Source: Candidatus Nanopelagicales bacterium
GTDB taxonomy: Bacteria; Actinomycetota; Actinomycetes; S36-B12; UBA10799
Direction: 5' to 3'
DNA length: 38,342 nt
NCBI GenBank assembly: GCA_030157755.1
Contig: JAOAUD010000161.1
Coordinates: forward strand, 1 to 38,342
Positions 8,289-15,548 of this stretch are shown here, piece by piece (the stretch's first letter is position 1; each line of letters starts with the position of its first letter). A program made the translations under genes and the position numbers. The notes beneath the pieces were generated by a model. The model had not been told where the DNA came from. It did no database searches and saw nothing but the letters and a program-made list of their open reading frames with translations.

Positions 8289-9361
8289 CGGCTGAAGTCG
8301 CTCGCCAAGCCAATGAAACGATCGTTGGCTGCCGTTTCAGCGATCGTCACCCGCACACCTTCGCCAGCAAACGCGCGCACCGTCAGGCCTGCCTGTTCAC
8401 TGCGGTTCGCGAACTCCTCGGTCTGTTCACCTAGCGGAAGCCAGACGAAGTTCGCTTCGCTCGGAACCACCTCAACGCCTGCCGCTCGAAGGCCTTGCAT
8501 TACCCGAGTGCGCTCGGCAACTAACGCATCGACCCGGGCCCGCAGCTCAGCGTCATCGGCAAGGGAGGCAGCGGCCGCCGCCTGGGCAATAACGGATACG
8601 CCAAAGGGCAATGCGGTCTTGTTGAGCGCCTCGATAACCGGTGGTTGGGCGATCGCGTAACCAACCCTCAACCCGGCGAGACCATATGCCTTGGAAAACG
8701 TTCGCAGCACGGCCAGGTTCTGATGCTTCGTGTACGTCACCAGTCCCGCGGCGGCGCTGGGGTCACGGCAGAACTCGATGTAAGCCTCATCGAGAACAAC
8801 CATCACGTCGTTGGGAACTGCCGCCATGAACTCGTCTAACTCGTCCTGCGTCACGACAGTTCCGGTGGGGTTATTCGGCGAACAGATGAACACCAGTCGG
8901 GTTCGGTCGGTAACCGCTGCGGCGAGCGCTGCCATGTCGTGACGCCCATCGGCCAGCAACGGAACGGCAACGGGTTGGGCACCCGCCACTGACGTGACAA
9001 TCGGATAGGCCTCGAACGAGCGCCAGGCGAACACAACCTCGTCGCCGGGGCCCGCAGTCGACTGCGCGAATTGGTAACAAAGTGCAACAGCGCCCGTCGC
9101 AACGGCGACGTGTTCGCGTGGCACTCCAGCGTGCGCAGCGATCGCTTCAATCAATTCCGCAGATCCCGGGTCGGGGTAACGATTGACGTGATGCGCTGCC
9201 TGCTCGATGACTTTGACTACCTGCGGCAACGGCGGGTATGGGTTCTCATTCGACGAAACCTTGAATGCCTCAACCCCATCAGTTCTGGGATCGGGTCGTT
9301 TACCTGCCCGATAGCCAGGGATTTCCTGCAGTGCGTCGCGGAAGCGCGGTCCGGAGTTCAC
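8285..9361 (-). CDS. hisC: HisC/Pat-family PLP aminotransferase
   Basis: This is a class-I/II PLP aminotransferase of 358 residues. It contains SSNENPYPPLP near residue 37, SPNNPTGT (Asn163/164 region), LDEAYIEF (Asp191, Tyr194) and TFSKAYGLAGLRVGYA with the PLP lysine at 224. It could be histidinol-phosphate aminotransferase or the aromatic aminotransferase Pat, which are hard to separate by eye. The gene stands alone rather than in a his operon, and its 358 residues are in the range of short Pat proteins, so an aromatic role is at least as likely. The GTG start follows TAGAGT by 7 nt, suggesting a leaderless transcript. It is convergent with the MFS gene and divergent from the phosphatase gene. 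Confidence 0.87.
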   Translation of the reverse strand: MNSGPRFRDALQEIPGYRAGKRPDPRTDGVEAFKVSSNENPYPPLPQVVKVIEQAAHHVNRYPDPGSAELIEAIAAHAGVPREHVAVATGAVALCYQFAQSTAGPGDEVVFAWRSFEAYPIVTSVAGAQPVAVPLLADGRHDMAALAAAVTDRTRLVFICSPNNPTGTVVTQDELDEFMAAVPNDVMVVLDEAYIEFCRDPSAAAGLVTYTKHQNLAVLRTFSKAYGLAGLRVGYAIAQPPVIEALNKTALPFGVSVIAQAAAAASLADDAELRARVDALVAERTRVMQGLRAAGVEVVPSEANFVWLPLGEQTEEFANRSEQAGLTVRAFAGEGVRVTIAETAANDRFIGLASDFSR

Positions 9362-9368
9362 CCTCGCA

Positions 9369-9374
9369 ACTCTA
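9369..9374 (-). promoter_or_regulatory. Putative -10 for leaderless aminotransferase gene
   Basis: On the minus strand TAGAGT precedes the GTG at 9361 by 7 nt. Confidence 0.45.
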
Positions 9375-9404
9375 GGTAAGGGCGAATTCCGACGACAACC
9401 CGAC

Positions 9405-9410
9405 TAACCT
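9405..9410 (+). promoter_or_regulatory. Putative -10 for leaderless phosphatase gene
   Basis: TAACCT precedes the GTG at 9419 by 8 nt. Only 57 bp separate it from the divergent aminotransferase start. Confidence 0.45.
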
Positions 9411-9418
9411 GACCTCTC

Positions 9419-10969
9419 GTGACGTTGCGGAACCGAGTCAGGTGGATTGCTGCGGCTGGCGTCCTGATCTTGGTCGCGGCCGCAGTACTGGCGCTGGGGA
9501 GCTTCCTTCGAGCCCAAGCCTCGGGCGACGAGATCATCGACAAGCTTGAGCCTGCAGCAACGAACGCCTCCACCCTGTTGCTGAGCACTGCCGATATGGA
9601 ACGCGGTGTCAGTAGCTACGTCACGACTGGGCGAGCGGGCTCGTTGGCTCCGTACGCCGAAGGTTCGACCGTTTCCGAGGACGCCATCGTTGAACTTCAG
9701 GACCTCCTCGAGAGCACCGACAGCGCGTTGGAGCAGCAGGTCCAAGCCGTCGATGACGCACGCGATGCGTGGATCAATACCGTCGCCAACCCCACGATTG
9801 CCCTGGTGCGGGCCAATAACCAACCAGGCGCTGAGACTCTCCTGAACAGCGACGCAAGCAATCGAACGTTCGAGATCCTGCGAGCGCGAGCGACTGCACT
9901 GAACACGCTGATCGACGCCCGCCTGTCTGCGCAATTCAACGAGTTCGGGGCCGTCGCCAACCAACTGTGGAAGGTGCTGCTCGGAAGTTGGTTGGTTCTG
10001 TTGATCGCCGCTGGAAGCGTCATCGTGGCCTTGCATCGGTGGGTCCTGCACCCACTCGAACTGCTGCGTGACCAGATCAACCGTGTTGCTGGCGATGAAG
10101 GCTACGGCGGTGATCGCGAAGTCGAGATCATCCCGACCGGTCCGCCCGAGATACGTGATGTTGGTTCCGATGCCGATGCGATGCGCCGACGACTGGTGCA
10201 TGAAATCGAGGTAGCGGCCCGCAGCGAGGAGAGCCTCAGCAAGGAGGGGCCCGTCGTCGTTGCGATTCGGGCTGAACTCACGCGGGAGAACGTGGTGTTC
10301 GCGCCTGGCTTGACCATCTACGGTGAACTTGAGCCTTCGGAATCGGTGTTGTCCGGTGATTGGTGGGATGCCATCGCACTCCCCGACGGACGCACTGCAC
10401 TGCTCATCACCGACATCTCTGGTCATGGTCCCGATGCGGGAATCGCTGGCCTTCGACTCAAGCTCGCGGTGACGGGAATGCTTGAAGCAGGCAGCGACGC
10501 GACCACAGCCTTCGAACGCGGGGTTCGGCTATTCGCAGAGACCCCTGGCAGGTTTGCCACCGCCGCAGCCGTACTGATCAACCCGACTACTCACGAAGTT
10601 GAGTGGGTGAATGCCGGGCACCTGCCTCCGATGATCATCAGTCCCGACGGCAGTTACCGCGAGCTCGGTATGACCGGCCCACTGATGTCGGAGCTCGGCG
10701 GCGCGTGGCACAGCGAAACGATCAAGCTCGACCCGTGCGACATCGTCGTGCTGTGGACCGATGGCGTCACTGAAAGCCGCGACGCGGCAGGTGAAGAACT
10801 CGAAGAGTCTGGCCTTCGCTCACTCATTGCCGAAGCAAAGGCTGGCGGTGACGTCTCACCGAAACAAATCGTCGGCAAAGTTCTGGCCGCTGGCCGCGGC
10901 CGGGCGATCAACTGGGGCAACGACGACCGGACGTTGATCGTCGCCGCGTTTGGCAATCAGCCCAAGTAG
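9419..10969 (+). CDS. Membrane-anchored PP2C/SpoIIE-type phosphatase with extracytoplasmic sensor
   Basis: The protein (516 residues) has a transmembrane helix at about 9-31, an outside helical sensor at about 32-185 resembling CHASE3-type bundles, a second transmembrane helix at about 187-206, a HAMP-like linker at about 207-260, and a PP2C/SpoIIE phosphatase domain at about 280-512. Phosphatase metal ligands are visible: Asp314 and Asp317 (GDWWD), Asp332 (TDISGHG), Asp448 (WTDGVTE) and Asp502/503 (NDDRT). Such proteins (RsbU/RsbP type) dephosphorylate anti-sigma-factor antagonists and so switch on stress sigma factors after sensing an outside signal. No RsbV/RsbW partner is encoded in the window, so the target is unknown. 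The GTG start is supported by a -10 hexamer 8 nt upstream. Confidence 0.85.
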   Translation: MTLRNRVRWIAAAGVLILVAAAVLALGSFLRAQASGDEIIDKLEPAATNASTLLLSTADMERGVSSYVTTGRAGSLAPYAEGSTVSEDAIVELQDLLESTDSALEQQVQAVDDARDAWINTVANPTIALVRANNQPGAETLLNSDASNRTFEILRARATALNTLIDARLSAQFNEFGAVANQLWKVLLGSWLVLLIAAGSVIVALHRWVLHPLELLRDQINRVAGDEGYGGDREVEIIPTGPPEIRDVGSDADAMRRRLVHEIEVAARSEESLSKEGPVVVAIRAELTRENVVFAPGLTIYGELEPSESVLSGDWWDAIALPDGRTALLITDISGHGPDAGIAGLRLKLAVTGMLEAGSDATTAFERGVRLFAETPGRFATAAAVLINPTTHEVEWVNAGHLPPMIISPDGSYRELGMTGPLMSELGGAWHSETIKLDPCDIVVLWTDGVTESRDAAGEELEESGLRSLIAEAKAGGDVSPKQIVGKVLAAGRGRAINWGNDDRTLIVAAFGNQPK

Positions 10970-11157
10970 TCGCGCGCAATCTGCATCCACTTCCGAATCC
11001 GTCGCTCTGCGCGACGAAAGATCAATCCCACCGCCGTTCGGGCCACTCAACAGGACACCGAATCCCACACTGCGGGAGCATCCGAGACGGTTCGCTAACG
11101 CAGCGACCAGACGATCTATCGCAGGTGCAGAGCCTGCATATCCTTCGGGAGGGATAC

Positions 11158-12588
11158 ATGGCCGCGACGGGCACCGTTACGGAAGAGAAGCCGAAGCTTC
11201 CGAAAACCGCGATAGTGGTGGCGGCAACCGCCGCCATGCTCGGCATCATCTACGGCTACGACAACGGGGTCATCGGTGGTGCGCAGATCTTCTTCTCGAA
11301 GGATCTCGGACTGTCCACCCAGCAGACCGAACTTGTCGTCACTGCCATCGTCTATGGCGAGGTGATCGGCGCGATCATCGCGGGCATGGTGACAAACAAG
11401 ATCGGTCGCAAGAAGTCGATGTTGCTGCTCACGATCGGGTACTGCGTATTCGGTCTACTCAGTGCCCTCGCAGTCGACATGTGGACCCTCTTCGGCGCCC
11501 GCCTCGGCCTCGGCCTCGCGGTTGGTATCTCGCTCATCGCAGTCCCCGTGTTCGTTGCTGAATCCGTTCCCGCCCGCGTTCGTGGTGCCACTCTGGTCAT
11601 GTACCAAGTGATGGGCGTCTGCGGCATCATCCTCGGCCTGCTGTTCACCCTCCTGCTCGCTGACTCAACCTGGTCAGGCAGTTGGCGCATCATGCTGGGT
11701 CTGGCTTCAGTCCCGGCGCTCATCTTGCTTCCGATCATCGCGAAGCTGCCTGAGACAGCGCGTTGGTACGTCATGAAGGGTCGAGGCGAGGAAGCCCTCG
11801 CGTCGCTCAACCTCACGGATCCGGATGCGGATCACGAGGCGGAGATCGCCGAGATGGAGGAGATCCAGCGCGCGGAATCCGGTGGTGCTCTAGCCGAAAT
11901 GCTCCGCAAGCCGTACCTGCGCGCAACCGTCTTTGTCGTCGGGCTCGGATTCTTCATCCAGATCACCGGTATCAACGCAACCGTCACCTACGGTCCCCAG
12001 ATCTTCGAGGCCATGGGTGTCCAGAGCGACAGCCAAAAGATCCTGATGTCGCTGCTCGTTCAGGTCTTCGCACTGATCTCCGTGTTGGTCTCGATGCGCT
12101 ACGTCGACCGTTGGGGTCGTCGTCCGATCCTGCTCACAGGTATCGCGGTCATGATCGTCGCGCAGTTGATGATGGTCGTGACCTTCGCTTCCGCTGGCGG
12201 CGGCGACTTGGTTGGGTGGCAGATCGCCCTCGGATTCGCTGGCCTCGCGCTGATCAACGTTGGTTTCGTCTTCGGATTCGGTGCACTGGTTTGGGTGTAC
12301 TCCAGCGAGTCGTTCCCGGCCCGCCTTCGTTCCTACGGATCCTCGGCGATGCTCACGTCTGACCTCATCGCCAACGTGATCATCGCTCAGTTCTTCCTGA
12401 CGGTGTTGACGGCAATCGGTGGCGCTGGATCCTTCGGACTCTTCGCGGTACTCGCCTTCATCGCCTGGATCTTCGTCTTCAAGATGGCACCCGAAACCAA
12501 GGGTCGCGATCTGGACGACATCCACCAATTCTGGGAAAACGGTGGCAAGTGGCCTACGGAAGATGCTGAGAAGGTCGCATCGAAGTAG
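11158..12588 (+). CDS. MFS sugar porter (sugar:H+ symporter)
   Basis: This is a 12-helix sugar-porter family transporter of 476 residues. Diagnostic blocks are GYDNGVIGGAQIFF in helix 1, GRKKS and later VDRWGRRPIL (the RxGRR loops), PETARWYVMKGR after helix 6, and PETKGRDLDD at the end. It probably imports a hexose or related sugar with protons. The sugar kinase, nagA and chitinase nearby suggest an amino sugar or chitin-derived substrate, but the family cannot prove that. The ATG at 11158 has an excellent ribosome site (GGGAGGG at 11147-11153). The 188 bp upstream hold no gene, only a short hairpin (GCAGG 11121-11125 with CCTGC 11133-11137). A strong terminator follows. Confidence 0.9.
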   Translation: MAATGTVTEEKPKLPKTAIVVAATAAMLGIIYGYDNGVIGGAQIFFSKDLGLSTQQTELVVTAIVYGEVIGAIIAGMVTNKIGRKKSMLLLTIGYCVFGLLSALAVDMWTLFGARLGLGLAVGISLIAVPVFVAESVPARVRGATLVMYQVMGVCGIILGLLFTLLLADSTWSGSWRIMLGLASVPALILLPIIAKLPETARWYVMKGRGEEALASLNLTDPDADHEAEIAEMEEIQRAESGGALAEMLRKPYLRATVFVVGLGFFIQITGINATVTYGPQIFEAMGVQSDSQKILMSLLVQVFALISVLVSMRYVDRWGRRPILLTGIAVMIVAQLMMVVTFASAGGGDLVGWQIALGFAGLALINVGFVFGFGALVWVYSSESFPARLRSYGSSAMLTSDLIANVIIAQFFLTVLTAIGGAGSFGLFAVLAFIAWIFVFKMAPETKGRDLDDIHQFWENGGKWPTEDAEKVASK

Positions 12589-12601
12589 CAACTCCACTAG
12601 A

Positions 12602-12647
12602 ACTGTCCTCGTAGGAATTTGCCTCGGTGAGTTCCTGCGAGGACAGT
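12602..12647 (+). terminator. Terminator after sugar porter gene
   Basis: Sixteen-base arms (12602-12617 and 12632-12647) pair fully, with one T:G wobble, around a 14-nt loop. It separates the porter from the ROK kinase transcript. Confidence 0.82.
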
Positions 12648-12701
12648 CAACGTTAGACCCACTATCAGAGTTAGAAATCCCCGATTGGCGAAAGGCACCT
12701 C

Positions 12702-14078
12702 ATGTTGCGAGCCGGAGTGGACCTGGGTGGAACAAAGATCCAGGTTGCAATTGTCGACAAGTTGAACCGAGTCTTAGGGACGGATCGTCGCCCCACCCCA
12801 ACTGTCGGCACTCCCGACGGTGTCACGGACACCATCGCCTCGTCAGTCAAGGCAGCGGTTGTGAATGCTGGCGTTGACCTCGAAGATCTGGTCGGCGTAG
12901 GCGTCGGAGGCCCCGGGCAGATTGACGCCAAGGCCGGAACGCTGAGCAACGCTGGCAACCTGCCGGGCTGGATGATCACGTACCCGCTCGCCGCTGAACT
13001 ATCCGATCGCCTCGGCGGGGTCCCCGTCGAACTCGGCAACGACGTTCAGGTTGGTGTCAACGCGGAGGTTCGCCTCGGCGCCGGTCGTGAATACACCTCA
13101 CTCATCGGGGTGTTCTGTGGAACAGGCGTCGGCGGTGGAGTCGTCATCAACAACGAACTCTGGATCGGCCGCGGGGCCGCCGGCGAAATCGGCCACGTGA
13201 AGGTCATGGCAAAGGACGGCGCACTGTGTGGCTGCGGCCGCTACGGTTGTATGGAGGCTTACGCCGGTCGTGCCGCCATGGAACTTCAGGCTCGCAAGTG
13301 GCACAAGAAGGGCAAGAAGACCAACCTCTTCAAGATCATGAAGAAGAAGGGCAAGCCTCGCCTCGCCAGCGGTGTCTGGGACAAAGCGCTGAAGACAAAC
13401 GACAAGATGGCGCACAAGCTCATCGACCGCGCCATCTGGGCACTCGGCGCGGGCATCGCGTCTGCGGTGAACCTGACGGACGTCCAAGCTGTGATCATCG
13501 GTGGCGGGCTCGGCATTCGACTCGGCCAGCCGTTCGTGGACGACATTCGCGACGCGATGATGCCAAGCCTCATCAAGCCGCAGGACCCGCCAGTCGTGTT
13601 GCTCGCCGAACTTGGTGACATGGGTGGCGCGCTCGGTGCGGCTCTGCTCGTCGAGCAGTACATCAAGCCTGTCGCAACGAAAGCTGGTGCAAAGAAGGTC
13701 GCGAAGAAGGCACCTGCACGTCGCCCGGTGAATCAGACCGCTGCGAAGACCTCTGCCGCCGTCGCTCGTCAGCCAGCTCCAGTACCGGTGACCGCTGCGA
13801 AGAAGGCAGCAACCCGTAAGGCCGCAGCCAAGAAGGCGACGACCGCTCGGACAACGGCAGCGGGCGCCAAGCGTGCGACCGCGAAGAAGGCGCCTGCCAA
13901 GAAGACTGCAGCGAAGAAGGCCCCAGCTCGCAAGGCTCCGGCCAAACGAGCCCCAGCCAAGGAGGCACCCGCCAGAAAGACGGCAGCGAAGCGGGCCCCA
14001 GCTAAGCGAGCTGCCGCTTCGCCAACCACGGCAGCTCGGATTGCAGAGGCAGCGCGCGTTCTGACCGCTCGCCCGTAA
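12702..14078 (+). CDS. ROK-family sugar kinase with histone-H1-like basic tail
   Basis: Residues 1-322 form a complete ROK sugar kinase: DLGGTK phosphate loop at 7-12, catalytic-region GND at 112-114, GTGVGGG near 140, substrate-binding Glu162/His165 in GEIGHV, and the zinc motif CGCGRYGC with Cys176, Cys178 and Cys183. It should phosphorylate a hexose such as glucose or GlcNAc using ATP. A Lys-rich stretch (HKKGKKTNLFKIMKKKGK, 201-218) interrupts the middle. Residues 323-458 are quite different: a low-complexity tail of Ala, Lys, Arg and Pro with repeats such as AAKKAPARKAPAKRAPAK. It is like the tails of actinobacterial HupB and eukaryotic histone H1, which bind DNA or RNA. The reading frame runs through without interruption and GC use stays similar, so this looks like a genuine fusion. 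The ATG has GAAAGG upstream. Kinase certain; substrate and tail role unknown. Confidence 0.87.
   Translation: MLRAGVDLGGTKIQVAIVDKLNRVLGTDRRPTPTVGTPDGVTDTIASSVKAAVVNAGVDLEDLVGVGVGGPGQIDAKAGTLSNAGNLPGWMITYPLAAELSDRLGGVPVELGNDVQVGVNAEVRLGAGREYTSLIGVFCGTGVGGGVVINNELWIGRGAAGEIGHVKVMAKDGALCGCGRYGCMEAYAGRAAMELQARKWHKKGKKTNLFKIMKKKGKPRLASGVWDKALKTNDKMAHKLIDRAIWALGAGIASAVNLTDVQAVIIGGGLGIRLGQPFVDDIRDAMMPSLIKPQDPPVVLLAELGDMGGALGAALLVEQYIKPVATKAGAKKVAKKAPARRPVNQTAAKTSAAVARQPAPVPVTAAKKAATRKAAAKKATTARTTAAGAKRATAKKAPAKKTAAKKAPARKAPAKRAPAKEAPARKTAAKRAPAKRAAASPTTAARIAEAARVLTARP
13671..14040 (+). repeat. Degenerate AAG/GCN coding repeats (AKP-rich tail)
   Basis: The DNA encoding the kinase tail is a run of imperfect short repeats such as GCGAAGAAGGCNCC. 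Repeat number may vary between strains by slippage, which is inferred from the structure. Confidence 0.7.
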
Positions 14079-14086
14079 CTTCCACG

Positions 14087-14125
14087 GATTAGCCCTCGCC
14101 AGCCAGTGCTGTGCGGGGGCTAATC
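14087..14125. terminator. Bidirectional terminator between ROK kinase and nagA
   Basis: Thirteen-base arms (14087-14099 and 14113-14125) pair with one T:G wobble around a 13-nt loop. It lies between convergent genes and covers the nagA stop codon. Confidence 0.8.
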
Positions 14126-15256
14126 TGCGTTATGCACCCAGTCGCCGAGAACCATTACTGCCTCAACTTCGAGGCCCGGTCCCAGTACAACCAGGTCGGC
14201 GCGCATACCCGGTGCGATGCTTCCCCGGTCATCCAGACCCATGGTTCGCGCAGGGTTCGTTGACAGCATTTCAATCGCTTGTTCAAGCGGAATGCCACCC
14301 TGCAACACGATGTAGCGCAGGGCCCAATCCAGTGTCAGCGTGCTGCCTGCAATTGCTCCGCCTTCGACCAGACGGGCAACCCCATCAACGACGTCTACCT
14401 CAAGTTCTCCGAGCAGGTATCGACCATCCGGCGCCCCGGCGGCTCCCATCGCGTCGGTAATCAATGCGATGCGGCCATTGCCGGCCTCATTGCGCACCAA
14501 GCGCAGCACGGCCGGGTGCACGTGAATGCCGTCAGCGATCAGTTCGACCGTCACCCGCGGATCCTCCATCAAGGCTCCGATCGCACCAGGGTCGCGGTGA
14601 TGAAGCGGTCGCATCGCATTCGACAGATGTGTCGCGACGGTGGCGCCTTCCTCGATCGCGACTTGCGCCATCTCATAGTCGGCATCGGTATGCCCGACTG
14701 CGGCAACCGCTCCTGCACGAACGATCTGATGAATCGCCGGGATCGCGCCAGGGAGTTCCGGAGCAATGGTCACCATCTTGATTCGGCCACCACCAACCGC
14801 GAGCAGCTCACCGACCTCACTGGCTTCCGGCGCGCGAAGTTGAGGCTTGTCGTGGGCACCGCAGTGCAGTTTGCTGATCCATGGGCCTTCGAGGTGAATA
14901 CCGAAGAGGACTCCTTGATCAACGAGCGGTGACAGCGTTTGGATTTGCTCGATCAGTGCCTGTTTGCTCCCGGTCACCAAACTGCCCATCAGCGACGTGG
15001 TGCCGTGTTTCAGGTGAAGCTGCGCCGCGCGATATGCCTCGGCCGGGTCCGTCGTGATGAAGCTGTGGCCACCACCACCGTGGCAATGTTGGTCAACGAA
15101 TCCCGGGACAAGCGCTCGGCCTCGCAGGTCGTAGTCGACTGGCTTTGGGGGATCGCCGATACCTCGATCAACAATGAGCTCGCCATCTATCTCGACCCAA
15201 CCCAGCTCGAACAAGCCCTTGTCAGTTACTACTCGACCGCCTGCAAAGACCGTCAC
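14120..15256 (-). CDS. nagA: N-acetylglucosamine-6-phosphate deacetylase
   Basis: NagA removes acetate from GlcNAc-6-phosphate to give glucosamine-6-phosphate in the cytoplasm, the committed step of chitin-sugar catabolism. The 378-residue length is typical. Motifs in order are QHCHGGGGHSF (metal histidines), HLEGPWIS...GAHDKPQLR, VGHTDADYE (metal His), THLSNAMRPLHHRDPGAIGA (metal and substrate His) and LITDAMGAAG with the catalytic Asp. The GTG start has a very good ribosome site, GGGAGGAA, on the minus strand. It is divergent from the chitinase across a palindrome-rich region, so both may answer to one regulator. No nagB is present in the window. Confidence 0.93.
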   Translation of the reverse strand: MTVFAGGRVVTDKGLFELGWVEIDGELIVDRGIGDPPKPVDYDLRGRALVPGFVDQHCHGGGGHSFITTDPAEAYRAAQLHLKHGTTSLMGSLVTGSKQALIEQIQTLSPLVDQGVLFGIHLEGPWISKLHCGAHDKPQLRAPEASEVGELLAVGGGRIKMVTIAPELPGAIPAIHQIVRAGAVAAVGHTDADYEMAQVAIEEGATVATHLSNAMRPLHHRDPGAIGALMEDPRVTVELIADGIHVHPAVLRLVRNEAGNGRIALITDAMGAAGAPDGRYLLGELEVDVVDGVARLVEGGAIAGSTLTLDWALRYIVLQGGIPLEQAIEMLSTNPARTMGLDDRGSIAPGMRADLVVLGPGLEVEAVMVLGDWVHNAD

Positions 15257-15376
15257 AAATTCCTCCCGACCAGCAAATACCGATGTCTATCCACAGCCTA
15301 TTGCTCGGAGGTGCACCCACGCCTGCCTCACGATCGGGTGAGCGCGATGACGCACGGTAGTTGTGACCCGCCCGGT

Positions 15377-15429
15377 CTAGTACCTGGGTACTAGCAGAAA
15401 CGGCTAGCCGGGTGAACCAAGTGTTCACC
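15377..15429. promoter_or_regulatory. Three consecutive palindromes between nagA and chitinase
   Basis: Within 53 bp there are CTAGTACC-TG-GGTACTAG (15377-15394, perfect 8-bp arms), CGGCTAGCCG (15401-15410, perfect) and GGTGAAC-N5-GTTCACC (15411-15429, perfect 7-bp arms). The first lies next to GGTCTAG, which partly resembles the DasR/chitinase operator core TGGTCTAGACCA of streptomycetes, with one extra base. The rest of the 292-bp intergenic stretch holds a TTGACA at 15470-15475 without a clear -10, and the chitinase ribosome site AGGAGG at 15538-15543. I see no gene in it. Confidence 0.6.
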
Positions 15430-15548
15430 TTTCCAAGACCGATCTAAATTTCGTCAGCACTCGCGCCGATTGACATAGGGATCGGAAGAATGACTGACCC
15501 ACGTACCCACCGTGGAATTCGTCAAGCGGGGCTTAGCAGGAGGCACGA

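Noticed and set aside
13300-13360. Lys-rich insert (HKKGKK...KKKGK) in the ROK kinase as a frameshift
   Set aside because: The frame continues smoothly into normal ROK sequence on both sides and the zinc motif precedes it intact, so it is an in-frame insertion.
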